Positions 10,693 through 22,053 of a DNA stretch of 64,000 nucleotides are shown in pieces. Within the stretch, counting starts at the first letter, position 1; the number at the start of each line of letters is the position of its first letter. Below the pieces are notes generated by a model. That model did not search any database, was not told the DNA's origin, and was given only the letters and a program-made list of their open reading frames with translations. Origin of the DNA: Diplolepis rosae (Eukaryota > Arthropoda > Insecta > Hymenoptera > Diplolepididae); contig JAPYXD010000581.1 of NCBI GenBank assembly GCA_030998225.1, forward strand, positions 6,459,501 to 6,523,500. Reading direction: 5' to 3'. A program made the translations under genes and the position numbers.

Positions 10693-12805
10693 CAAGAAAT
10701 AAATTGTTCAAAAGTTATTAATTTTTTTTAGCAGCTGAAAATTTGTTTGAGATTACAAGACTCAGCAGAAAGGACGAAAGTTGCCATTAGCAACTACGTG
10801 CTGAGATCAGAGCCGAGATCGAGATCAGGATGAAGATTTCCTAAATACCCCTGCATAAATCACAAAGCGTGGAGAATCACTTGTTTTGACTGATCGCCGA
10901 TTTACAGTCACGAGAGATTAAACTGTTTATGGTCAAAACTACTGCGAATACGCACCCGACTGTTTAATCCTTGATTTACGGCCGTCGGAAAGTGGGGGCT
11001 TGGAAGTCGGGAAAACATTAGATCCTCGATTTCGATCCCCGTGGAGAATTAAACTATACACCATAGGAGGGTTATAAAACGCACCCCTTGACTCGTGCCG
11101 GTGTGGATGCGTGGATCCTCCACACTTTCTACACGCCTCGTCTATCTCTCAACCCAAATGCGCTCGTTTCGCACCACCTACGCGTTTGTGTGCGTTCCAG
11201 TAACGTACTGTTTGACCTTTTCAAATTAAAAAATACTTAACATTGTCATTTGAATCATTCCATTTCAAATAAGTGATTATAAATTACTTTTTAATTCATT
11301 TATCACATAAATAAATATAGTGACCTTTAAATAAAAGCCAGTTATTTTTTAATGGAAACTTAGTTTAAATAAAAACTAAATAAATCCGTATTAATAATTT
11401 TTTTATTAAGTTTTCTTTTTGATTGGCAATTTTTTTACTGTTCCGCTTACTTTGACAGATGGCCTTTTATTTGATTTCTTTCCTTTTTGTGTCGGGAAGA
11501 AATCATTCTCTATTTAATTTCTCGAAAACAAAAAAAAAACCTTTTCTTCTTCAGGACTTTGAAAGTAGGAATTTGTCCTAATTTTCAAAAATAAAGGTGA
11601 AATATTGAGATTTTTTAAAAAAGGGTTTAAAAAGTTTAATTCTTTCTTCAAAAAAGAATCGAAAAAATTCAGGTCAACAAATTTTGTATCCCAAAGGAAA
11701 GTAGTTACAGGCATTCAAAAAAGGGCCTATCTTCACAAGACTCAAAAATTACCCTCTATCTATCTTTTCCATTTTGTATTCAATTGGAAAGATTTTTGAA
11801 GGCTAAAGTACCACCGTAGGACAAAGTTTTGCCCTAGTTTCAAGTCAATCGGAAAACATCAAATTTTTGGTTGGATACACTTGAGAAATAATGGCCCATA
11901 TTTAATAATATTTTCCAGGACCAATTTAAAAAAATATATTTTTTAAATTTAAGGAGAAAAATAAATAGAAAATATGATTCATTGAAGATTCGCAAGCTAA
12001 ATAATTAGATTAAATGGAAACATCTTTAAAAAAAAATTCCAACTTATTATTTTTAAGTAAATGACTGTTTTGAAAAAACCCCAAAGGGAAAACTGGATTA
12101 CGTCCCTGAGTCTGAAAACTGGTCCTATACGTGTAGGCAGATTGGCAAGTATGCGTGTGATAAGTCCAGTGCCTGCACAATAGAAAACCTGATTCACGGT
12201 AGTAAATTTCACGATCGTGGGATTTATTCGGCCAGGTTTGTTCATCCGTCGAGGAAGCGTGTATACGAGAAGTACTCAGTGAAAAAAGAGAGATAGAAAT
12301 AGAAGAGGGTGGGTGGTCGGCTGGGGGATTCAGCGTAGAAAATTTAATGAAATCGCAGAGCGATTTTTCAAACGCCGTGTATATAAACTAGTCCCCGAAT
12401 CGCCACAGATTAAAGATCTAACGGAGGGCCGTGCTAAATTGCTGTGGTTCGTTCGTTTACGGCGATGCAGTCGTTTTGAAAATCCCCTATGGCTCAAAAA
12501 CATTTTAAAAAAACTTGTCAAACTTTCAGCATTGATTGAAAACATTTTTACACACTTCATACTTTTCTAGACCAAATATATTTTTGGAGAAAATTTAATA
12601 AATGATTTTTTACATCTCTCTATATTTGATATTCAAATTATGGATTTGCAAAGCTATCGCGGTATTTCAGAATTTCCGGAAACTTTTTATGGCCTATTGA
12701 TGCTAATTTAAAATCCACTCAGATCTATGATTTGCAAAATATTCTCATTCCGGTTTTTTAAACTGAATAAATGGCGCAAAATTAACACTTAAAATATTTA
12801 TAGTG
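10693..12805. other. Non-repetitive stretch with two GC-richer islands
   Basis: Islands at about 10790-11230 and 12080-12480 are GC-richer and lack repeats, while 11240-12000 is AT-rich. Open frames are short (at most 85 codons) and occur on both strands over the same DNA, with no recognised protein. The islands are candidates for conserved regulatory DNA. Confidence 0.35.
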
Positions 12806-13276
12806 CTCTCTAAACCTGAATCAGTGAAATAGTCACTGATTATATCAGTGAAAATACATCAACTGATGAATCAGTGCTCCGCTTTGATTTCACTGAGGAA
12901 TCAGTGAACGCGCCACGTGAACATAACCTTTGAATTCGCGGAGTCCCCTGCGAACGCTTAAAGCATAACGATGGATCTTTAATTTTTAATTATACATAAT
13001 ATAATTGTAAACAATTATTACAATATATAATAATAATTACGTGATTTCGTTTTAGTGTTGTTTAGCCTAAAATAAACGAGTTCATCGATCGTTAAAATAT
13101 ATTGCTGCTTTTATTATTCCCACCTGAAGATTTCACTGATTCAATAAGTCAGTTCATTCTATTTCACTGATTCGTCAGTCGAATTTCACTGATTCTCAGT
13201 GGAAGACTTATAGCTGCTGGGTTCAGTCAATAGTCACTGCGAATTAGTGTCCGTTCACTGATTCAGGTTTAGAGAG
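12806..13276 (+). mobile_element. ATCAGTGAA-rich MITE, copy 1
   Basis: Bounded by CTCTCTAAACCTGAATCAGTG at the left and its inverse at the right. The word AATCAGTGAA or TTCACTGATTC occurs about ten times, concentrated near both ends. It is homologous along its length to 17111-17543, which lies in the opposite orientation. No coding capacity. Confidence 0.82.
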
Positions 13277-14279
13277 TGTGATTCATTGTTTAAATTGACC
13301 TAATAAACTTAACAAAAGAAATCGATAATTTTATTAGTAAATTTATTAGTAAAGAATTTTTTCGTATTTGTTTTTTTTTTTTTTTTAATAGATTCTGCTA
13401 AACGCGAATTGAGAAACGTGAGGCCAAATCGCCTAAAGTAAATTGATTCGAATTAGTTCCCAATAGCGTTTAATCGCGAATTCCCTTGGCATGAGCACCT
13501 GCAATTTTACCTGAGATACGTCATTACTCTACTCGCCGCCTAATACTTAGGTCGATAGGTGATACAACGCCAGAATTATTAGCCAAGCATAATGGGTGAT
13601 CTTGTAAGATTTCATATCAATGCGTGAAAGTATACACCTTCGCGAACTTTATCTACCTGGCCATATTGAGTTATTTCCTCTTTAAAATTATCTAGGCAGT
13701 TTTCTCTGCGAAAAAACCATCATTAATAATACCATTACTACAGTCGCACCCCAAAGAATATTTAATGACGAGCTGAAAAGGAAGGAAATAATAAATTATA
13801 CAGAGACATTCGCTGTCAAGGCTAATTTTTCGGCACGATATCCGCAATTCAAGATTCAGGAATCATTTCATACTTAATTCATTCAGAAATTCACAATTCT
13901 TGGACTTCTGCTTTTTAGTAAAAGATGTTATAATTTATTGAGGCGAATGAATAGTAAGATACTAAAATACAGAAATTTTTTCGCATTTGAGAGTTTTTAT
14001 GATTTTCAAATTGAAAGTTTTTAAAATTGGAATACGCTAACCTGTTACTTTAGCCTTGAATAATCTTGGCACCCGTATCTGCCGAAACTATTTGTCCGAA
14101 TTGGGCAAATTTTACAGAAAAATTAGTTATCCATATGGAAAAGTCGACTTGACCTAAACTGGATCCACATAGGGCTTCCCAGACCGAGCAAAAAATATTC
14201 TTTATTTTAGGAGAAAGTTCCTCAACTCAAATCCTCTTACATTTTTCTATTAACCCTCTGCCTAGCCGAATGACGGTTA
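13277..14279. other. Non-repetitive stretch
   Basis: A T-rich run of about 16 lies at 13371-13386. The segment 13390-13700 is GC-richer, single-copy within the window and without a recognisable protein. The rest is AT-rich and featureless. Confidence 0.4.
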
Positions 14280-15885
14280 TCGTCAATAACACAGGTCCAC
14301 AAAAAAAACTTTTTTTCTGAGCCGTGGATTCCAGTATGATATTCCTATGTATAACGTCAAAAAACACCAAAAAATTCACTGGAATCAATAAAATCATCTA
14401 CTTCATGCTACTTTCAACCCGCTTTCTCCGAATTAGTAATTTCCTAGCCCCATAATCCCCTAACCTCGAAATATCATTACTGCATAACCTCAAAACCTAA
14501 CCTAACCGTTTTGAGTAGAAGAATCTAGTTTAGGAAAACAGAATAAATTTTTGAGTTTATTGTGGAACATAGTTGGAGGTAAGTGACGCTATAACCCTAA
14601 AATCCCCTTACACCATAACCTCAAAATCCGGTTACTCCGTAACCCTATATAGTATAACCTCTCAACTCCATCATCCTTTTCTGTGGAGAAGTTTGGTTCT
14701 TGAAATCATAAGAGTTTTGTGAGTATTTCTTGTAGGATCCGCCCGGGTATATATATCCCTAAGCCTCAGAAAACTACAGAATTTCCAGTACATTCATATA
14801 GATTTTTTCTTAAATGCGAAATTGTTTTCAAATTTTTCATATTAGCCATAGATGTAACAAAACCCCACACGTTAGGGCTCCCGTTCCAATCGCGGGTGAG
14901 TCCGCCGGCCTAGGGGTGATAACCTCCACACCTCCCTAGGACTAAGTATGGAGGCTTTCCGACTTTGACGAGGACAATGTCAACTCGTCGTCGGACACAC
15001 TCCGGCCTCATCCTCATACCCTACCGTCTACCTGCAGGGCAGCGCGCCTACGCTGGTTTCGTTACCTCAGAGAATCGGAGAGTGGATCATTCCACACATC
15101 TTCCTGAGAAGCAGTGTCACCATCTCCAATGTTCTCGGAAGTAGCAGGATTTTAAATTCCGAAAAAAATCACGATTTTTATTAATTGCAATCGTGAATAG
15201 TAGTAGTAGTTTAAGTAGTAATGGTAGTAATGGCCTTTTGTTGAACAATTGCGTGAATACTACAAAAAAATACAATTTCATAAATATTGCAAATAAGATA
15301 TTGGATAACAAACATACTGAGGTATCAGACGTCTGAGAGGTGTTAAAAAATAATAACGAAGACCTTGATTTATGACTTTACTCACAAAACTCTTATGATT
15401 GCAAGAAGCAGGCTTCTCCATAGAAAAAGATGAAGTGGTTGAGAGGTTATAACATATAGGGTTACGGAGTAACGGGATATTGAGGTTATGGTGTTGGGAA
15501 ATTTTGAGGTTATAGAGGTAATCCAACTATGTTTCACAAAAAACTCAAAAATGTATTCTGTTTTCATAGACTAGATTTTTCTACTTAAAGAGGTTAGGTT
15601 AGGCTTTGAGGTTATGCAGTAATGGTATTTCGAGGTTACGGGATTGTGGGGCTACGAAATTACTAATTCGGAGAAAGAGGGTTGAAAATAGCATAAAGTA
15701 GATGATTTTATTGCTTCCAGTGAATTTTTTGGTATTTTTTGAGTTTATGTCAAAATCCTGACGTGCAGGGGTTCAACGGGTTGCGGATTCGGTTTCAGCG
15801 GGAGAAAATACATAGGAATATAATAATGGAATCCACGGCTCAGAAGAAAAGTTTTTTTTGTGGGCCTGTGTAATCGTCAAATGAG
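14280..15885. mobile_element. Long inverted-repeat (foldback) element with ~450-500-bp arms
   Basis: The left arm (about 14280-14740) and right arm (about 15360-15885) are inverted copies. Shared landmarks include CTGAGCCGTGGATTCCA, ATAAAATCATCTACTT, CGAATTAGTAATTTC, AACCTAACCTAACC, AACATAGTTGGA and CATAAGAGTTTTGTGAG. The ~620-bp spacer holds a GC-rich insert at 14860-15115. There is no transposase. The right end lies next to the mariner at 15891-16829. Confidence 0.78.
14860..15115. other. GC-rich insert in the loop of the foldback element
   Basis: Base composition changes sharply relative to both arms (for example GCGGGTGAGTCCGCCGGCC near 14893 and CTGCAGGGCAGCGCGCCTAC near 15033). It is unlike anything else in the window. 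It could be captured host or retroelement sequence; I do not recognise a protein in either orientation. Confidence 0.4.
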
Positions 15886-15890
15886 GCATA

Positions 15891-16829
15891 TGAGGTCTGT
15901 CCTGAAAGTATCGGGCCTACCTTTATATCTCCGCGCCATAGTGTTCGAGTGACCTCTGCGGGGCATGAACGTCAACAGTAAAGCCTCACGAACCTATCGG
16001 TTGCTTGCTGACATCTGCCGGACGTATATTTCATGCGCAGCGTGTCTTTATTTACAAAGCTATTTTTGAGTTCGGCGGATTTTGTGATTTTTATAAATGA
16101 CTGAAAAACAAGATCAACGCGTTTGCATCAAATTTTGTTTTCAACTCGGAAAAACGAGTTCGGAAACTATTCAGATAATGTAAAAGGCCTTTGGGAATAA
16201 GTGTATGAGCAAAACACGAATAAAAAAGTGGTATAATCGTTTCAAAGGAGGCCGCACTTCTGTTGATAGTGATTCTCGTTCTGGCCGACCATCGACGACA
16301 AAAAAATTGGATAATATTGAGCGGGTGCGACTTGCGATTGAAGGTGATCGTCGATTAACTGTTCGTGAACTAGAAAATGATCTCGGAATACTGAAAACTA
16401 CTGTTTGGGAAATCTTGAACAAGAACAAGTGTGTGCGGTGACTGGCTTCTTCACCACGATAACGCGCCAGCGCATTCATCGAATCTTGTGGACCAGTTTC
16501 TGAGTAAACACTGTATCACATTGCTTCGACAACCTCCGTAAAGTCCCGACATAGCCCCCTGTGACTTTTGGCTGTTTCCAAAACCCAAAAAACAACTCAA
16601 AGGACAGCGATTCGATGACAAAACGACGGTTGAAAATAATGCGACGAGCGTACTCAAGGCCATCCCTAAAAGTGAGTTCCAGGACTGTTTCGAGAAGTGG
16701 ATACATCGCTGGAACCGTGTTATTCAATCAAGTGGGGATTACTTTGAAGGATGCCACCCGCTCGATGATAAAGAATAACGCCAGCGCGGAGATATAAAGG
16801 TAGGCCCGATACTTTCCGGACAGACCTCG
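15891..16829 (+). mobile_element. Mariner element A, internally deleted
   Basis: The terminal inverted repeats are about 45 bp and differ at very few positions (GAGGTCTGTCC and GGCCTACCTTTATATCTC in each). TA flanks lie at 15889-15890 and 16830-16831. Length is 939 bp against roughly 1.3 kb for an intact mariner. The missing part is the central catalytic region. It inserted beside the right arm of the foldback element. Confidence 0.93.
16097..16778 (+). pseudogene. Mariner transposase remnant (element A)
   Basis: The start is the ATG at 16097, which begins the DNA-binding region. The same frame runs to 16441 with one in-frame TAA at 16181; after it the helix-turn-helix part is clear (WYNRFKGGRTSVDSDSRSGR, then LTVRELENDLGI). 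A frame change follows, and from 16443 to the TAA at 16776 the C-terminal catalytic part is read: HHDNAPAH with the second Asp, and APCDFWLF with the third Asp, 34 residues apart as in D,D34D mariners. A TAA at 16539 replaces the Tyr of the PPYSPD motif. The segment carrying the first catalytic Asp is absent. It cannot make a functional transposase. Confidence 0.93.
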
Positions 16830-17110
16830 TATACCCAATAAAACAAAATGGTGTGAACTGTAGAACATCCCCTTTTATTGAAATTTTTAAAATAATAACT
16901 TTATTACCCTTCTAATACACTAAAAATTATTTATCAGGAGTAAAATTAACTACACGGAGAAAAATAGGTTTTAAAGTCTTCAATTTTACTGCTATCATTT
17001 CGGGGCTCATTCCCAAACGATTCTATCTTTTCAGATCCAGGGTGAAAATTCAATAAATGATTCACATGTAAGCCTTATGATTGGGGGTCAAGCAACCAGG
17101 GTATATCAGT

Positions 17111-17543
17111 ACTTTCTAAACCTGAATCAGTGAACGGCCACTGATTCGCAGTGACTATTGACTGAACCCAGCAGCTATAAATCTTCCACTGAGAATCAGT
17201 GAAATTCGACTGACGAATCAGTGAAATAGATTGAACTGACTTATTGAATCAGTGAAATCTTCAGGTGGGAATAATAAAAGCAGCAATATATTTTAACGAT
17301 CGATGAACTCGTTTAGTTTAGGCTAAACAGCACTAAAACGAAATCACGTAATTATTATTATTTTTAAGGGACGATAAATCAGTAAAGTTTAGATGAAAGT
17401 TTTGAATTCGCGAATTCAAAAATTATGTTCACGTGACGCATTCACTGATTCCTCAGTGAAATCAAAGCAGGGCACTGATTCATCAGTTGATATATTTTCA
17501 CTGATATATCAGTGACTATTTCACTGATTCAGGTTTAGAGAGT
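17111..17543 (-). mobile_element. ATCAGTGAA-rich MITE, copy 2
   Basis: Reverse-oriented relative of 12806-13276. The shared order includes GGGTTCAGTCAATAGTCACTG, TTCAGGTGGGAATAATAAAA and AACGATCGATGAACTCGTTT read on the appropriate strand. The ends are CTTTCTAAACCTGAATCAGTG and its inverse. About 40 bp of the centre differ, near 17360-17410. Its right end abuts the next element. Confidence 0.82.
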
Positions 17544-17547
17544 AGAC

Positions 17548-18653
17548 CGAGGGGCCGTTCACTCAAAATCGATTCTACGTGAGCATAATTATTCCGTTAA
17601 CTAGCTCACGATTCATGTGATTCCACACTTGAAGCATGATCCGGTTTGATTCTGACAATTACAAAAAAAAATCGAATCCAACCTCAGAAGAAGCACAGGA
17701 ATCATTCCGAAAGTTGCGCGTATTGAGCTTCATCATTATGATTGATTCCTGTTGATTCCGCTTGAGTCCAACTGATTCTCAATTGATTCCCTCAATTCTC
17801 GACCAAAAAAGTCGGTTTTTCGTGTCGTTTTATTACTAAAGGTACCGTTACCAGTTATATAACCATTGTGCGTCGTTGTCTTTTATTATTATTCAATGCT
17901 CAAATTAAGTTGAAAATGCTATTGCAAAATTCATTTTATGAATATAAAACGCCTCGGATCCATGGAAAACTTTTATAGGAAAAATCGATTCCTACTTTCC
18001 TAAAAGTAACAAATGTCCCAATAATGAAACGTTATTTACATGGCTTGTAAATAACGTAAATAAATTATGGAACACGGGTGTTCCAGTTACGGAACGGACT
18101 TCCCTTGCTTCTTTTGCAAATATTTTTAATATATCAGTTTTCCATATGTATTCTTGTTCCCAATATAAAGTAAAACCAAGTCCTGTGCAATTACATGATA
18201 TAATGAATATAATGCAATTACATGATATAACGAATTCTTACTCCAAATTAACACTATCGAGAATAATCAAGAGATTAATTAATCGAGACGTGAACTAACA
18301 AAAATATTACAGTCTACACCGGCGATGTCAGCTGAGAATCAATACAGCTTTACACACCGCGCGAAACTGCGCATTAGACAAGTTTTAACGCGTTGATCTC
18401 AAGTGATCTCAAGCTAACTCGAGCTGACTCGCTCGAGCGTGCATGGAATCATAACGATTCTGAATGATCCCCGCTGATTCTTCTGAATTTTACTGATGAA
18501 CGCAGCTTTCAAACTTTCAGAAACAATCTCTAAGATTTTACTGAATCAAGCTGATTCCCCATATGATTCTGAAAAATCTTTCGACGAGTCACTGATTCTG
18601 AATCGATTATAAGTATGGAAAATCATTGATTCTTCTAGTGAACGGCCCCTCGC
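17548..18653. mobile_element. GAGGGGCCGTTCAC-ended non-autonomous element
   Basis: A 14-bp perfect inverted terminus GAGGGGCCGTTCAC lies at 17549 and, inverted, ends at 18651. AGTAGAC is present immediately outside both ends (17541-17547 and 18654-18660), consistent with a 6-7-bp target duplication. The interior iterates TGATTCC/GAATCA words near both ends and has no transposase. The superfamily is not determined. Confidence 0.68.
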
Positions 18654-19136
18654 AGTAGACACTCCTGGAATCTGTCCGGTCGAGTCTAGTAGTCAGTCCT
18701 ATACCAAAAAATAAGGTGTGCACGGTTGAATAAAATATCATTGCCCACAGAAAAGACAGCTACGACTAATATATTTTAGCAAAGTATGAACTTTTCGAAC
18801 AAAGTAATTATCATCAATTGAATTGCAAAAGATTCTGTATCAACTGGATCTTTATACAAAAAATGTACACGGAAAAAACAAGTTCTATGAAGTTTAGAGA
18901 ACTAGTTCTAGATTAGACGATACAACGGATAGTTAATTAAAAATTAATGCTGTCTGTTATAGGATATAATGTATGAAAATTTGGTGTAATATTAGTAATT
19001 ATATTAATTAGTAATGTAGTAATAATTCTATTAAATCTGAAACTGAAAGCAATATATAATCTATTGGAGTGGCCTCAAAACTTTAGAATGTTCATTAAAG
19101 TGATGACTCATTTTTAAACGAAAAAAAGTATTCTTC
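18654..19136. other. AT-rich stretch with one isolated CACGGAAAAAA end
   Basis: An unpaired element end, TACACGGAAAAAACAAG, lies near 18868; no inverted partner was found. Nothing else recognised. Confidence 0.4.
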
Positions 19137-19625
19137 ATATTAATTAGTTGAGTTTGAAATTGTTGTCACTGCCTACATCATCGGAGGTTCACTAGTCGCG
19201 TATCAGATAGGATACGTTGTCGACAGGTGTCCTCGTAGACAATTTCAAACTCTTATGTCGCAAATAATGCAATTGAATTCAAATATTTAAAGAATTTGAA
19301 AATCTTTCTGTGAAAAAAAAAGACGCTTTCGACTGCGCTGGGATTCGAGCCCAGGTCTTTCTGTGTAGCTCAGTGGTTGGAGCAGTCGACCGGCAATCGA
19401 AAAACCTGGGCTCGAATCCCAGCGCAGTCGAAAACGTCTTTTTTTCCACAGAAAGATTTTCAAAATTCTTTAATATTTGAATTCATTGGCATTATTTGCG
19501 ATATAAGAGTTTGGAAATTGTCTACGAGGACACCTGTCGGCAACGTATCCTATCTGATACGCGACTAGTGATTCTCTGATAATGTAGGCAGTGGCAGAAA
19601 TTTCAAACTCAACTAATTAATTTGA
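19137..19625. mobile_element. Head-to-head pair of tRNA-derived SINE copies
   Basis: A minus-oriented SINE (about 19137-19368) and a plus-oriented SINE (about 19369-19625) meet at their tRNA-like heads. The plus copy shows a tRNA D-arm and B box (TGTAGCTCAGTGGTTGGAGC, then GGGCTCGAATCCC), then a body ending in TTTCAAACTCAACTAATTAA. The body sequence is repeated inverted on the left. The whole is a ~490-bp near palindrome. The minus copy lacks the 5' part of its head. Confidence 0.78.
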
Positions 19626-20170
19626 TTATCATTTAATACTTAATTTATTTTCAAGTACACACTAACTCACTATTGCAAACACTTACTACACATATAATTG
19701 CTTGTTCAAACGATATTAAAGTTATTCCTAATCGCTGCGGATTCGAACCCTCTATACTTATGACTAACGCATACTAAGCTACTGATTAAATCTTTCGGCT
19801 ACGCACGCTTAGAGTAATAAAAAGAAAATAGCGGTTATGAGCTGCATGGACAGTTAAGACGCATTGTGCGGCGGCATGGTGATCAGCCTTCCAAATTCTA
19901 CGAATCACGAGAGTTCGAGGTACATTAGCTTATGCATCGTTTTCTGGTAGTTTAGGACTGACTACTAAACGTTTTGAAATGTGCGCAAAGTGACATTTAC
20001 AAACTCCACAGTGCGTTCCACAATTTATACTGTGATGCATTTTTTGACCAGTTCCATTGCATCTACATATGGTAATATGCTTTCAATTTAGAAATCCAAT
20101 TGCAATGATTAATCCACAAAACACATTTCTACCTTTAAACTCAATTCAAAAATAGTAGATTTACTTTTAT
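19626..20170. other. AT-rich stretch, nothing recognised
   Basis: No coding region or clear repeat. The part from 19800 to 20010 is slightly GC-richer and single-copy within the window. Confidence 0.5.
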
Positions 20171-21594
20171 TTAAGGGGGACCGCTCATGGTTTACTTTCA
20201 AAAAATTGAATTTTTGTTTTTTGCTTCAATCATTAGATTTGTGTTCTGAGAATGTTGTCTTAAAGTGCTATCTACGGGCCGGGTATAGCTGATTAACATC
20301 CAATCCTCGTAAGTCTATTTTTCTCATTTAAAAAACTTTAAATTTCGTTTTCTCTTTATTTTATTTCTCAAAACGGCAGGCAGGATTAAAAAAAAAACTA
20401 TTAAATATATTTCAATAATGTATTTTTTTTAGATAATTCAAATGCCCACAAAGTAGACCTATAACATCTATAAAAAATCGTTTGAAATATATTTTCAGGG
20501 CAATAATAGCTAGAAAAAAAAAGTCAAAAATTGAACTTTTTTTAAACAATGGTTTTATTAGTATATTTTTTACTTTTATATAATATTATAGGTCTACTTT
20601 GTGCGGTAAAGTCTTCCGATTAAGAATGTGTTTTCCTTTTTTGTTTCAGATGAAAACTTAGGACTGCATCATGCCCACCGTTTCAATTGTCTACGGCGAG
20701 GCGTTGCTATAAATCTTTAATAAGTCCGCCATTTTGAATTTTTTTACCCAAACAAATGTATACTCAATCCTGAATCTTCAATACCCGAGCCAACTGGCTG
20801 AACGCTAGCTTTACTCTGTAGCGTAAAGCTATCGTAAAGTAGCATTATAACTCATGTGTGAGCCAAAATAAATATTCAAAATGATTTTATCCTTATTCTA
20901 CGTTAAAAATAACGTTAACTGGTAATTGAAATATGCAATAATTTTATTTATTAACGCTAAAAATTAAAAAAACATAATACCTGTCATTGAAGGCAGTGCA
21001 GTGGTTCACCTTTTGTGGAACGTCTTCACCAGAGTTGGGTAAGTAAAATACTCTAGGTAATTTACGTAGTTTTTTACCGTAAATTACTAGGTATTTTACC
21101 CCACTAGTTCTCTACATGATGTAAATTACGTGGTTCTAAAATGGTGGATAATCCTGCATTTTCCTAAAAAATTAGATAATTTTCGATGTTAAGAACAGTT
21201 TAAGATGCGAATACAGCAAGTATGGTTTACTTTCTTGAAATTCTCAGCATATTTACAAGACCACAAATAGATAATTTATAAATAATATAATGCAGAAACA
21301 TTTTTTAACACAAAATAAAACAATAAGTAATTTTAAAAACATTTATTTAAAAATTTTCGATAAATTATACCTACTAATCAAATTTTACCTGCGAATAGTA
21401 TTGCCTCCTTAAATAATCCATATTTTCAATAAATATTATCAAAATTAAGAAATATAAAATTTAAAACAAAAATAATAAAATCATTGTTTTTGTTCAGTTT
21501 TTTAAAAATAGGCTTAAACTTATATCAATAAAGAATATTGTTTAAAAAAGAAAAGAATAAGAAACCACAAATTGATACCAAATATACCAAATAA

Positions 21595-21657
21595 CAAATC
21601 ATCCGATCGACTCCTTTGGTTTTTTTTATTTCAGGCACTGTAAAAGCGCCAATTATG
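21595..21657 (+). repeat. Fragment of the TTAAGGGGCAC element
   Basis: The stretch around AAATCATCCGATCGACTCC through CAGGCACTGTAAAAGCG is almost identical to 24275-24335 inside the full-length copy. No ends are present. Confidence 0.75.
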
Positions 21658-21847
21658 ATGTCCTCACTAATTGGAGCATCATTTTCTTCACTAGCATCAA
21701 TGCCGCTTAGTCGATTGCAAACATTCCTTAAATAAAATGTTTAAAATAATTCACATAAATTTATTTATGTGAAATAAATGTTTTTTAATGTGAAATTTAT
21801 GTCTATTTATGTGAAAATAAAAAAATTAATTTTATTTATCAATATCC

Positions 21848-22053
21848 CTATTGAAAAAATCCTTGTGTTATTTTCGGACGAGGAAAACACGAGGAAATCC
21901 GCGAGGATTTTCAAATTCCTCGAGGAAATCCGGGAGTCAGAGAATTAATCCTCGCGGAATTCCTCGAGGAATTTGAAAATCCTTGCGGATTTCCTCATGT
22001 TTTCCTCGTCCGAAAATAACACGAGGATTTCCTCGAGGATTCTTTCAATAGAG
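21848..22053. repeat. ~205-bp hairpin of GAGGAAATCCGCGAGG words
   Basis: Two arms of about 85-95 bp are inverted copies (GTGTTATTTTCGGACGAGGA, TTCAAATTCCTCGAGGAA) with a loop of little more than 10 bp around AGTCAGAGAATTAA. The arms themselves iterate CCTCGAGGAA and CCTCG-GGATTT. Probably a small foldback element inserted in the hAT element. Confidence 0.82.

Noticed and set aside
14503..15606. Telomeric repeat array
   Set aside because: Only about two units of CCTAA/TTAGG in each arm; mirrored because of the inverted repeat, not an array.
16955..16975. CAC-ended element starting at CACGGAGAAAAATAGG
   Set aside because: No inverted partner found; listed as an orphan end only.
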